From Echinostoma caproni (lineage: Eukaryota > Platyhelminthes > Trematoda > Plagiorchiida > Echinostomatidae): 64,000 bases of DNA. A program made the translations under genes and the position numbers. Each line of letters starts with the position of its first letter. Positions within the stretch are counted from its first letter, which is position 1. Shown piece by piece: positions 22,560-33,664 of the stretch. The notes beneath the pieces are model-generated. The model made no database searches, was not told where the DNA came from, and saw nothing but the letters and a program-made list of their open reading frames with translations. Where the stretch lies: contig UZAN01040752.1 in the NCBI GenBank assembly GCA_900618425.1, positions 3,608-67,607 on the forward strand, read 5' to 3'.

Positions 22560-23312
22560 CAAACGCAGTCATAAAGGACACCTGGAACAATGTCTGATAA
22601 GTCGATTTGTGCCGCTTCATTCTACCAGGCATAGTGGCGGTTGCACATTTACCGTCCGGAATCAAGCTGTACTTGAGGTCTTGAAAGTAACTTTACTCTG
22701 CCCCATTTAAGATATGGATAATAACATTTAACTGTTCACTACTACATTCTTTATGCAATATTTCGTGTAAATAATTTTTACAAGTTTTCTTTTCTTCTCC
22801 TTTAGGCACTGAGTATACACACATGTACTGTTAGTTTACAGGAAAGCGGATATGTCCAACTGAAGATAATTTGGGGACACAAGACCGAAAAGAACAGGCG
22901 GCGGTCCTTCGTCTCGAAAACAAAACACTATATCTACTATCCTAAAGAAATCTAATCACCTCACCAAAGCCACCACCCATTTTGGTTCAATTCCTGAAGG
23001 GACTTATTTAATTTGCTATTCCAAACTTTTAAAATTTGACGCCTCAGTTTCTGTACCTACATTAATAAGTCTTGTTGGTAATGGGTTTCATGCTTTTTTA
23101 TTGTCTCCCTCCAGAAATATATATTTTTTGAAGTCCGTCAACTTTACTTAACGTGCATTGAATGTTTAAACTAGAGGAAAACCTTTGGCGTTTATTAATT
23201 TTGGCTGAGGTAATTTAAATATTATGTTTCAACCGCTCCGTGATGTCAGATTATTAGGCAAATATATTTTTCCATTATGGAAACTTCAAAGAATTCAGAA
23301 AAACGGCTATCT
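22560..23312. other. Receptor 1 downstream flank
   Basis: No gene. TTTATT at 23191-23196 is a possible polyadenylation signal (AATAAA in minus orientation) about 120 bases after the stop of the GPCR that follows. A short TA-rich run lies near 23118-23128. Confidence 0.35.
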
Positions 23313-24419
23313 TCACATACACATAGACGCTCCATTTTCCTGTTGACGACATTTCATGACATTTGTTCGTGTCCGTCTTAATCCATTCACAAGGTTTGTT
23401 TTTATCAGCTGTATCGCATGATTGTTCTTCACAGCACAACATCGTTTTGAACAACTCTTCCACTGAGTTCGCATGGAGTATCTCAACTGTTTCATTGTGG
23501 CGATTTGAAGAAACGGGTTCAAACTGGAGCACATAGCTGCAAAAAACAAGAAATACATGCGACATGTAGAATTGAAGCTGAAATTAACCACTTTGGCTGC
23601 ATCCAAAGCGGTTAGGATGATGGTGATTGCCTCTACCGTGATCAGTTCAATCATAATAATTGTGGCACTGAGGAACATTTTCCGTTGCACAGTGACGACC
23701 GCATTCGTTGCAGAGTCTGTGCGCGCGGTCGTTTGCGATTCTTGTTTCCTGCATGGGTGACATTTACAAAAACCGAACACATTGATGATCTTCAATCGAT
23801 GTAATTTGTATATTACCGCAATATTTAGTAAAATCATCACTAGCATTGGTACTGCCAAGCGAAGAACAGTTTCGACAATGTTCAGTGTTTGAGAGTTTAT
23901 CGACAGTACTCTGGGCTTACAAAGCCCGTCGATGAACGTTACGCTTATCAGGCGTATTGCCGCGACCAGGGAAGAGTATATAATGCCGGCAGTGAAACAA
24001 ATTACCATGTACCGTTTTACATACAGGCGGTATGTGTTCGGGTAATGGACAGCCCAAAAACGATCGGCAGCCTGTGCTGCAAAGTTGCACAACATTAGTA
24101 AACGGCACAGTCTAATGGCGAATCCACTTCGTTGCAGAAAACAATCACCGACACTGTTGATAATTGGGAGAGAATTGGGTTGATAGATACCAGAGGCCAT
24201 TGAACTTAGTATGGTTACACAAAGAGCAGCTTCAAGTATATTCTGGACGTACAACAAACACTTCGATAGAGGTGAATTGATTCGCGTACGAATAAAACAT
24301 AAGATAATGAGTAAATTGAGTAACACTCCAAGAGAAATGAATGTACAAATGATGTAGATTCCCAAATCATTGTTAAGAGAATATGCGGTAGTGCTGGAAG
24401 CATTAAGGGTTGTGTTCAT
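23313..24419 (-). CDS. Rhodopsin-like GPCR, flatworm orphan (PROF1-like), copy 1
   Basis: A 368-residue single-exon seven-helix receptor, expected in the plasma membrane and signalling through G proteins. The first ATG in frame is at 24419; the frame runs six bases further to a GTG but has no earlier ATG before a stop. Helix 1 (about 20-44) carries the conserved Asn35. Cys93 before helix 3 and Cys167 in the second outer loop can form the class A disulfide. Helix 3 ends ADRFWAV (119-121 DRF instead of DRY). Helix 5 holds Pro191, helix 6 lacks CWxP, and helix 7 has LNPFLQ (NPxxQ instead of NPxxY). Two N-terminal glycosylation sites (NTT, NAS) are present. The C-terminal tail is Lys/Arg- and Cys-rich. 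It is a paralogue of the receptor at 48.3 kb: 35 of 49 residues match from the helix-3 Cys to helix 4. Ligand unknown; the PROF1 assignment comes from memory of the family, not a search. Confidence 0.9.
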   Translation of the reverse strand: MNTTLNASSTTAYSLNNDLGIYIICTFISLGVLLNLLIILCFIRTRINSPLSKCLLYVQNILEAALCVTILSSMASGIYQPNSLPIINSVGDCFLQRSGFAIRLCRLLMLCNFAAQAADRFWAVHYPNTYRLYVKRYMVICFTAGIIYSSLVAAIRLISVTFIDGLCKPRVLSINSQTLNIVETVLRLAVPMLVMILLNIAVIYKLHRLKIINVFGFCKCHPCRKQESQTTARTDSATNAVVTVQRKMFLSATIIMIELITVEAITIILTALDAAKVVNFSFNSTCRMYFLFFAAMCSSLNPFLQIATMKQLRYSMRTQWKSCSKRCCAVKNNHAIQLIKTNLVNGLRRTRTNVMKCRQQENGASMCM

Positions 24420-25860
24420 TGGCACAAATGATACCTCAATGCGTTTTCAAATCCGGACCACCTATAAATAATCAAATAATCCAACGTCATGCAACGCACT
24501 GTTCGATTTTCCTTGAACTAACTTGCGAAGCATCAAACTGATGGAATGGTATAGGTATAATTTGGCAAGTGCATTTCATTGGTCAATGAGCTGTGGATTT
24601 TGTCCAATAATAATTAACGTCACTCCTTCACTTGCCTTACACTCATTCCATTGTATGCCTAAATGGTCAAGATTATATAAATGGCGAAATGGAACGTTTG
24701 ATTAGTACAAACAGGGTCACACCGATTCTTTGTTGATCCCGCAGCAAATAGAAACGGTATTCCTTAAAATACAGATTAAACACGAAAATGTTTCGTATGG
24801 TGCTGCAGTGAAACAAATAAATTGGAAAGAATTCTGCGTTTTGGTGTACATCTCTTGTTAAATTCTTTGAAACACTGTTTTTGAGAAAACATCCGATATG
24901 CCAATCTGAGGGTTGCAAGAATCCATTCTTCACTCAAGTTAACCGGCAATCTGGAAATTCCTATATCAATTGATGTGTTACATAAGGCTTACCTATTATA
25001 CACGTCGTATGGATGCGTTTAACAGCGAAGTTAACTGATACAGAATAATGACATTATGAGACTGTCGTACTAACAATAAAATCAATACAACCGCCAACAG
25101 AAACAACATCCAGGTTAGCGAAACTCTTTCACTGCTAGCATTTTACCTTACAACCTAAATTAAACTTGTTACCCCGCATATTAATGAACAATCGATTGTC
25201 ATGGGATGGTAACAAGAAAAAAATGAAGGAAAAGTCTCCACAAAAGTTATAACTGAAAATCTAAAAAAGTAATAAAATGTGCTCATCGCAATAGTTGTCC
25301 CTCTCTCACAGAATCTCAGTGCAACCAAACCCAAGGGCATTGATACTATTTCGAAACTGCATGTGTGTGCTGTGATAAAGTATTACAGAATTAACTTGAT
25401 TTTAGTTGATGAGATGTATATTGTATCTCCCGTTTTAACTAAAAAACACGAATAGGTAACTAGTAAGAACAGTATCTCAAATAAAACTGAGTTGGTTACC
25501 TTCACTGTAGTCTGAATAGCAAAGTGAAAACACCGACCACTTTCATTGGAGGGGTCCGCAGAAAAACTCTCGGGTTGGTAGCTGGATATGCAAACTGATG
25601 CACTTATTCCTTCATCAGCGTTTGACTGAATGAATAAACCACAAGCCCTATATGAATATAAAATTTTTAAGACACTCAGTCAAAATCCAGAGCACATCCC
25701 ACAGCATTTCTATCAAGAAACTGAGATAGAATGCAGTATGTATCACAACCGCATAGTTAAAACGGTTAACAGAAAAAAATTATCGATGATTGAATGCGTC
25801 GATGTCTTCAGTAAATGAGAACCGTTTCCTACTTTGTTATTGGTTTGCCAAGAGAAGCTA
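24420..25860. other. Upstream flank of receptor 1; no gene seen
   Basis: CATTGGTC and GTCCAATAA words near 24578-24612 and GATTATATAAATGG near 24669-24682 look promoter-like but face the plus strand, away from the receptor. No coding sequence is recognised. The 86-residue minus frame at 24673-24933 has no family motif. Confidence 0.3.
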
Positions 25861-27545
25861 GGATATATTTGCTGCATTCTTGCATTCTTTTTCCCCCTAC
25901 GAGGTTACAGATTAAATCCACGTCCAGATTGACATTTTTTGGCAAACGTATATCATGAGATGTTGAATGGAATGTAAAGAGGTTCCAGCTGATTGGTGTG
26001 AATCGATGGTCATACCGATTGACAGGAAAGGTGATAGATCCTCCTTTGAAAACCACAGAGGAATTAGTTTATTCAAACTTGCTTCTAAATTACTCGCTGG
26101 GATCATACTCCGGCGATTGTTCACCGCACGTGAAGATTGCATGCGTGAAAACCGGGTTGGTTTTACACCCGGTCGAGGTTGTATAGACCACATCTTCACA
26201 CTCCATCAAATTCAAGAACACAGACACCCCATTCGTAGACTTATCGTCTCTCTCTTCCTCGATCTGAAAGCGGCTTTCGACTCAGTCGACCGCTCTAAAC
26301 TCCGGGCGCTGACCTTTCCTGAAGTGTGTGCCCGAGAAGTTAATTTCAATATTATAAGCACTTTATACTAATAGCCGAAGTCGAGTCCGGGCTTAAGGTA
26401 CTTTTCGCCCGAATTCACCACGGAAAGTGGTGTTCGTCAGGGTTGCCCTCTCTCTCTCCTCTAAATAAAATTGTTATAGATTTCATTTCATTAGGGAAAC
26501 AGCCCTATCCTTGTGCGAGAACAACGGCATCGATTTACTCCCAGGTGACAGATTGTCTGATCCAGAGTATGCAGACGAAATTGTGCTGCTAAGCGAAGAT
26601 GAAGGTAGGTTACAAGCATTTCTGGATAACTTGAGTGTCAGTTTATCCATGTTCCACGTGCGTTTTCCACCTTTAAAGTATAAAATGTGACTGCAAGACT
26701 GGGTTGATCCAGCACCCAGGTTCACTGTAACTGGGTAAGTAATACAGCAAGTGAATCAATTTTGTTATCTGGGCTGCTACATCTCACCCGGTGAACGCAT
26801 CATGAAGGAAGTGTCGGCTCGCATACAGAAGGCTCGGTTGGCATTTGCCAAAGTGAGACATCTGTGGTACCGTCAAGACATCCGGTTGTCTGTGAAGGGC
26901 CGAGTGTAGACTGCAGCAGTTCGGACGCTTCTGCTATATGCAGCAGAAAATTGACCATTAAGGAATCAGGATAAGGATAGACTTTCGGTATTTGAACACC
27001 GCTATCTACGCAGCATTGCACGAATCTGGTGGGGCAGCCGGACAAGCAATGCTGAAGTTAGGTGCCGAGTTTTAGTTGTTTGCGGTCGCCCACTGGAGCA
27101 AATAGTTGACCTCCATTGATAACGTTTATTAGGATACGTGTTACGCATGTCACCAGATAGGTTATCATGGAGAGCGATGACCGCCGAGGCAGTTAGTGGG
27201 TGGAATAATGCCCTGGGTGACCAACCTAAGACCTGGCACGAGGGTATGAAAACCCCAACTAGGAGTCTGGGTCACATAGGTCCCGTTCAGCTCACTGGAT
27301 GGGGACCTTGGGATGGTCGCAACCGATGGTTAGAGACACTGAGTGGCATGGCTGAGTGTCGTAAACAGTGGCGTTGTTGCATCTTCTTAATTTCTTTTCA
27401 ACCTCGGACCACTGAAATTCTCTATTTTCTGTTCGACTCTACATGCAACCTTCCTGTCCTTTTATTCCTCATCCGAGTGGGCAGCCGAAAGACAGTAACC
27501 AAAACTGGTTCACGAAGATGCATTATTAAGGGTTGTAAAGACTGA
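25860..27545 (+). mobile_element. RTE-type LINE reverse transcriptase relic
   Basis: The frame at 25967-26371 reads WCESMVIPIDRKGDRSSFEN, HRGISLFKLASKLLAGIILR, VGFTPGRGCIDHIFTLHQI and SLFLDLKAAFDSVDR, the fingers and motif A region of RTE-clade reverse transcriptases (trematode SR2 type). With frameshifts it goes on as SGVRQGCPLS (26430-26455) and PEYADEIVLLSED (motif C as YADE rather than YADD, about 26560-26600). The connection region FCYLGCYISPGERI and the C-terminal RIWWGSRTSNAEVR and LLGYVLRMSPDRL follow. Stops interrupt the 26.7-27.1 kb part. The upstream endonuclease was not recognised, so the copy is 5'-truncated and dead. Confidence 0.87.
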
Positions 27546-28845
27546 AGTGAACTGAGATGTTAAAATTTCATTGATGGTCCTCTATTTGTACGTGTTCGCC
27601 TCTTAGGATTTACAAACCCAATGTGCTAAATATCTGCTTGTGTAACACTCGGCACCCGGGCCCACCATGTTTCATCGTGAGTACTGATATCTCACTGGAT
27701 CTTTTCGGTTCATGTCGTTTTGTTTGCTTTGCCTTGCTGGTTTTATTTCAACCCCAACCCGAGGAAGACCTGCCTGACAGTGGTTTCTCGCAGACCCGTG
27801 TCCCGCATCCGTACCGCCGCTCCCTGCTGTCGTTCGTCTCCCACTGTGAGAATGCTAGCCGAAAGACATCCTGTGACGCATATGCGTTTACTCCACTGCC
27901 CTGCGAGAGCCCGCAGTGCATTCGTATTACACGTCCTTGTTTTACGTCAGTGACTGAGGAGATTAAACCATATGTTTATATCTTGCGATGGATAAACGGG
28001 ATTCATTGTTTCTGGTTGCTATTTGTCCACTATTGATAACAATTGTGATAGTCTTTTAATCCTTTCATTTTCCTGTGAATATTTAGAGAGAGAACCAGCC
28101 GGTGACTTGTGGTTTGGCCACATCAGTTTCAGGCGCATGTGTTCGGTTCGCGAACAGTAGGAGCATTGCACATATAAAAATGATAGAAAAAATAAACCAG
28201 AAAAGAGCGAGTAGAAGAGTGTTGCAATAGAATAACAGAAAAGATATGGTAAAAGATGGAGAGCAAAACTCGTGTTATATTCATGAATACATGCTACAAA
28301 TCAGGGCCACCCTTGGGTTCCATACCAAATTTGTGCACACCCCCATCATTTCATAAATGCAGTCATCCACCAAAAATGAATTAAAATGTTGTGGCTCTGA
28401 AAACCTGCGGTTTACTCTGAACCACAAATCCTAAAACGGCTGCGTTCGGTGGTCACCGATGATGCTGCATCAAACAGCCTCAACAAGCGTTTCAACTCAC
28501 CACCGCATTACGCTGAACAAATTTGAAATCTTTGAGTTAATTCATTCTACTAAACTTTCAGAGTAGATATTGAAATCACTTGGCATACAGCGTTGAGTTA
28601 ACATGCGATAGAAATGTTTGTGATTGGGTTGGGACTTCAAACCCTTATCTCTGAGATACACGCCTTGTGCGAATGGGTCAATCAAATTTTAGAGTACCAA
28701 ACTTGGATTAGTCCATTCGTTTGTTAAGAGACGCCACGAACTCTTGATGTTCCTGTCTGTGGGTTTCACTCCTTGAGAGATCGTTAATTCCCCACAACTT
28801 CATGCGTTTAAATGCGATAGAAATGACTGTGTTAATCAACAAAGA
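27546..28845. other. Unassigned, includes probable LINE 3' flank
   Basis: Two overlapping open frames at 27623-28036 have no recognisable motif and lie just after the RTE relic; they may be chance frames in a GC-richer segment. Nothing else is recognised. Confidence 0.3.
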
Positions 28846-28890
28846 GCACTGGAAAGTTGTTTCATCCTGTTTGAGACTAGTCAGCAGTGC
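28846..28890 (-). ncRNA. Hammerhead ribozyme-like motif, perfect stem I
   Basis: Minus strand: GCACTG and CAGTGC form a perfect six-pair stem I. The core reads CTGACTA (two changes from CTGATGA). Stem II GTCT/GGAT around CAAACA pairs at all four positions if two wobbles are allowed. GAAA follows, then ACAACTTTC with a TTC cleavage-type triplet. The sequence tracks the Sm-alpha hammerhead (GTCC, CAAATA, GGAC, GAAAC) closely. The core changes suggest an inactive descendant. Confidence 0.66.
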
Positions 28891-28990
28891 GTACTTTTGG
28901 GTCCCTGTCAGGAGTCGAACTGCGAACGTGGTGCCTGGTATCTCTTAAAAAAAGGATAGGCTAACCCAAGCTTGCTACGTTGAAAAATAG
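28846..28990 (-). repeat. tRNA-derived SINE with hammerhead-like motif
   Basis: The minus strand has a B-box-like CAGTTCGACTCCTG (plus 28909-28922) followed by GGGACCCAAAAGTAC and a hammerhead-like module ending at 28846. A weak A-box-like GGGTTAGCCTATC precedes the B box. It belongs to the same general family as the 17.5-kb SINEs (shared GCAC-CTGA and CCAGTGC ends). Confidence 0.68.
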
Positions 28991-31235
28991 CATTGAGTTA
29001 AATTTCAACTCAATCAAAGTTTCCACTTGCTGATGGTTCCCCTTCTGTTTTAAATATCACCCCAAGATTCTGGTGACTATTTGCGAAAACGAAAAATATG
29101 GTGGAGTTCATGGAATAAATTCTCAACTATTCCAGTGAACATCAGGTTTCACGGTGTTAGTATTACAAAATACGTAGCTTTTCCGCAACAAGTTCAACAA
29201 ATAGTATATTACAAGTAGGATACTTCACGCCTAACTTTTCATGGTTTCTCCGAGTTGATTATTATATTCTTGGTCTCTTGTAAACTGCCGATTGTGAATT
29301 CACTGTAACACTATTGAAACAGAACAGAATATTCAAGCTCTTCCAGGCCTTCGGTCAACGTAATTTCATTTATTATTAACGATTGTCTGCAAAAAATCAT
29401 TTGTTTTGAACTTTAACTCAATCACGTTTGGTCAAAACGAAATTATCCACAATTGAGAGCATTGCATGCTGTTACGTCATCTCCGAACTTGCTTTTTGTG
29501 TTGTAATGTTGTTTAAATTGGTCGTTTTGTTTTACTGCATCAATTGCATTTTTGTGATTGGTCCGTACAAGACTGTAAATTTGCCGGCCCGAACAATTTG
29601 ATTGGTTCAGGTTTATATATAAACGCAATGATTCGCTTCCCAAATGTGATTTGTGTCCAATGGACTAGAGAAAATATATTGAGAGCATTTCCTGAAGAAC
29701 CGACTTTTGACACTTTTAACACTTTATTGAACGGAACGACAACTGTTTTTTACTGTGAAGCCTAAGACCACCTACCACCTACCATGAGGTGTGGAAAGTA
29801 AAAAAGCCTGTTATATATTTTTTTAATAAGATAACAAAAATCTGTTGTCTTGTGTTTGTAGCGAGACACTGGAGAATATGTCCCATCATGCCAATTGAAT
29901 CCTGGTTTTGCCTACAAACAGCATAATACTAATCCCTACAAAAATGTTTACAATCAACCAAGCAGCTCAATGGGTATGAGAGGATCGTATTCGGCTTCTT
30001 AAACAGAATTTAGGTGATAATTTAGAGATCATGGTCAAAAGCTTATTTTTATTAGTCCCCATGTAAATGTTCCATGTAGTCTTTTTATTTAATAGGAACA
30101 TAGCAATTCATTTATCTTGATTCCACTGCAAACGTTTAGTTCTTCATTAACTACACCAAGGTGTGATGCCAATCGCCCTTTTCCTCACTCAGAAGAAGTC
30201 CATGGTTCTGGTTCGCTTTTCTGCTTGCTCTATGTAATGCCAACAGAGCGCTTTCTTTTTGAAAAGATCGGAAAGGTCAGTAACTGACTAGTCGCTGTCA
30301 AAAGTTGAATGCCCTTGGTCATTTACCGTGAAGTTCACGTCCGTTTTAGATCTAACCACTAAACCTATTCCTTGACCTCGAACGGACTAGCCTAACGAAT
30401 CTATTTTTCAGTGTTAGGAAGAACCACGACGCGACTCCAATTTGCACTATTATAATTCAGTGACAGTGATGTGTTGTTTCACGTCGTCTTGACCTTCCCA
30501 ACCATGACTTTAAAGACCTAAATTCCCCTCTTACTCTTTGCGATTTGGTCTGAGAATTTTCCGTGATTGCGCCACTCATAATCCGTCAAACTGATACTAG
30601 AGTATATGATCTCCGGTTCCTTATGTATGTGCTACTCTTGTTGTTGCCTGGTGTCCAGGAGTATGATGATAGCATTCCGGCTTAATACACTCAAGATTGG
30701 GGGTAGGGGGGCATTTTAAAGATATGCGGGAAGCAATTTGTCCCACCTGAGTAAGCGTCACGTGGAATGAATCGAGCATGCTACCTCAGCTTCGGCGGAG
30801 AATGACCAGAGGAGACTCAGTTATAGAGCAATGCAGCCTTTAGGAAATTCAGAATAAAAAAGCTTACGCAACTAAGACGTACCAACACCTGACTGGTCCA
30901 TCATACAGGTGCTGTTAATCTAAGCGGGTCTGAAAAACGGATAGCATATTAAAAGCTCGCTGAAATGGTTGAGCATTTTTATACCGGTCATCCAACTTGA
31001 TGGTAATAGGGTAATAATTGGTCAAGGTCCAACCATTTCCTTAGAACTATGGACAAGCTCAGTTATTTATTATTATTGTTATTATTATTATTTGTCCTTC
31101 CATATCCGCAGATGGTAGCAAATAATCACCAGTGAGTCCGTTATCCGTTCCCCTGTTTATCATTTATCCATTGTTATTTACCCCAGTTTACGGTTCTTTA
31201 TTGTGGTTTAGCCGCGTTTCCACTGCGCAAACTCC
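28991..31235. other. Unassigned; promoter-like block near 29.6 kb
   Basis: GATTGGT (inverted CCAAT) occurs at about 29556 and 29598 ahead of TTTATATATAAACGC (about 29610-29624), a TATA-box-like arrangement. ACCACCTACC is tandemly repeated near 29770-29785. No coding sequence follows that I recognise. A short (TTA)n run lies near 31068-31092. Confidence 0.28.
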
Positions 31236-31757
31236 ATGTCGGTTCTTATTCATAAATTCTTAGCCGTAATGCAGAGACACAAAGTGTTCCACAAGAGGAT
31301 CATTGGTGAGAATAAATCTGTGTTGATCTCTTTCATGTTTAAAGGTGACATCTTCTCAGGGATAGAAGGCTATAGAAGGCTATCAGATGCAATCAATAAA
31401 AGGTCTCACGAAGGCAGGCTGCAGACTAGATTTACATCTAGCCCGTTAGTGTGTCTGCGGTTGAAGGAAGAACGACTGATTTTACTGCCTCAATCTGTGC
31501 TTACACTTTTACTTGCTCGTGGGAGCAGAGTATGTTGGCCGCATGACCAGGGGCCCGTCCGGGTGTATTCGTGCGCCTTCCGACCTCTTCATAGCATTAG
31601 AACGGGATGGACTAGACACGTGCGTTTCCGTATCCTAGCTACCACGGAGGTAGTCAGCATCCGTCTCCACAATCCCTCTTTTTGTTTCCCCAAAAGCAAT
31701 TTGGACGAGCAATCAAGCTCTCGTGACCGGACGACCGACAAACGACAGGTCATGTAA
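31236..31757 (+). mobile_element. Penelope-like retroelement relic with GIY-YIG endonuclease
   Basis: The 173-residue frame shows the region that links reverse transcriptase and endonuclease in Penelope-like elements: FMFKGDIFSGIEGYRRLSDA, then RFTSSPLVCLRLKEE. At about 31497-31560 another frame continues as CAYTFTCSW and a GIY-YIG-like stretch (equivalent to YTFTCSCGSxYIGR). The tail VSIRLHNPSFCFPKSNL matches the copy at 4.0 kb. The active-site region is broken by a frameshift. Confidence 0.75.
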
Positions 31758-32169
31758 CATTCTAACCAATTCAGGTCACCCACCTGCATCGTGAGGACCA
31801 ATTATGTTTCATTCTGTTGAATATTTTACTTGCTTTACCTTATGTAACCAGTCATATATATTTTATTGTAATAGTTTGAGTAAGATGTACTATCTGTTTT
31901 ATTGTACCGAGCAGGGAGACTGTTTGCGTGTGCGGTTTTACCCAGAGAGGGTTCGGAGCTATACCGGAAGATATACTGGTGATTTTTGATTTTCAAGCAC
32001 ATGTTTTGTCGGCAGTATTGAAATTGGTAGTTCAACCAGGGAATTTTGATAGTCTGACTATGGGTTGGGGGTGGTCCGAGAGCTGTTGATGTGCCGGTAG
32101 AATAAAATGAACTCACCAACGTCTTTAGTGTGTTGACAGGCTCAGTGTTTTCGTGATGGGGAAAAAATT
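31758..32169. other. Unassigned Penelope 3' flank
   Basis: No gene; probable 3' flank of the preceding element. Confidence 0.3.
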
Positions 32170-32280
32170 GCACTGGTTACCTACTCAGTCCTAACTAGGA
32201 CTCATAAACACTACCGGACGGGGCTCAAACCACGAACCTTTGAGATGGGAGTTGAGTCGCTTATCCGAATACCAGAAAAG
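32170..32280 (-). repeat. tRNA-derived SINE with decayed hammerhead
   Basis: Minus strand: a B-box-like GTGGTTTGAGCCC (plus 32221-32233) precedes TTTATGA-GTCC-TAGTTA-GGAC and, after a degraded GAAA, ends AACCAGTGC (plus 32170-32178). Stem II GTCC/GGAC is perfect and identical in stem to the Sm-alpha form. The core CTGATGA has become TTTATGA. Confidence 0.6.
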
Positions 32281-33164
32281 ATCAAGTGATCATTTTCACC
32301 ATTTCCTTCAAACGTGGAAAACCTTTTTTTAGGTCACTTCCCATGTCACCATTTTCTGTGACTTTCCCTAAGTTCATATAATTTGTATTTGCTCTTAGTG
32401 TTTTGCATTGGGTTACTTGTTGTTCATACACTCATGTTGTATGCACACAGTTAAACGCAAGGGGTCATTTTGACCAGTTTCAAATTTCAGCGTTTTCATT
32501 GGTAATGTATTTGCAAGTGAAACTAATCGACACATCCCCTATAATCAATATAGGTGGAATTCGGTAAAGTTTTCATGAGTTACGAACTTAGCTACTGAAC
32601 TCATCACAAGACACTTAACCGTGATTCATGAAGTAGAAGTGCATCATTTGTAATTTACTATGCAAGGGCCGTGGTAGTTATGATGATCTTTAGCGATTGG
32701 GCAATCGGATTTCATCAAGGCCCCTGAAATCACAACAAGCAGCGACTTGGATATGATTTTATCTATCTATAAACAATTTTGGGTATTTATTCCGTTTTTA
32801 ATTACTCACCTTTCATGTCGGAGATGGACATATAAATGAAAGTGATTCACTTTACGGTGACATATTGAACGGTCTAAATAATTGCACTAATGAGGCTGTG
32901 AAAAAAGAGTTGTAACGAGTACTGAGATCTACAGCAAAATGAGATGTCAGATAAATGGTGTTAGTCTATACCTTTTGCAGGTCAAGGTATGGTCAAAACT
33001 TCCATGATTTATGATTATCCAGATCGTGTGTATTACTATAGAGACTGAGACTAGAGACCGTATATACTCCAATCGTTGGAAATCAAGGAAATCCATAAAT
33101 TAGTTTTGACTGTAAGCTCGTTTCTTTTCAACGATAAGGATCGAGTCGAACAACACGAACGAAC
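32281..33164. other. Unassigned
   Basis: No gene or element recognised. Confidence 0.3.
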
Positions 33165-33560
33165 AAACTGGATGTGAATCAGGTCAAGACTGATGTGTAT
33201 ATCAAGCTTGCATGATCTATTGGTGTCACAGTGCAACCGCCTGAGATGTAGCTTATGAATTCTATTGCAGCATCATGCGTTAGAGATAAGCAATGGCTCA
33301 AGTGTTGATCATGCATGATTCACGGGTATCCACGGAGGGGGACAAACACACACACACAGACATACGCGTACTAGCAAGATAAACAACCGATATGTATATC
33401 ATGGGAATTGAGGCATGTGACCGAAGCCCGTCTCGCAATCGTCCCCCGCAATTCAACGGGAGGTAAAGAAATCAGTGCTGCATGGCGGTCATCCAGACAT
33501 CGTTGGGAGGCTTGTCAGTACTGTTGGGGTCAACGCGACAGCTTGAAATGATCTGAAGAC
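33165..33560 (+). repeat. Dispersed repeat, copy 2 (partner of 2320-2740)
   Basis: Aligns with the 2.3-kb copy, for example TGATCTATTGGTGTCACAGT against TGATTAGTGTCCCATTGTAA and CAAGATAAACAACCGATAT against CAGGATAAACAACCGAGAT. It includes a short CA run (33344-33356) and leads into the 21-bp minisatellite. Confidence 0.5.
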
Positions 33561-33664
33561 ATCTTACAATGGTACTGCGACTACTTGAAATAATCGCCAA
33601 ACATCATGAAATGATGGTCAGACAACTTGAAATGAGTCCCGGATATCTTGAGGGGAAACTTGGG
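33539..33664 (+). repeat. 21-bp tandem repeat, 6 units
   Basis: Six units start at 33539, 33560, 33581, 33602, 33623 and 33644. Typical starts are CAGCTTGAAATG and CAACTTGAAATG, giving a seven-codon period (QLEM-type heptads) with one stop in the first unit. It shares its unit with the arrays at 3786 and 53477. Confidence 0.72.

Noticed and set aside
27623..28036. 137-residue ORF downstream of the RTE relic
   Set aside because: Overlapped by another open frame of equal quality and lacking motifs; probably chance in GC-richer sequence.
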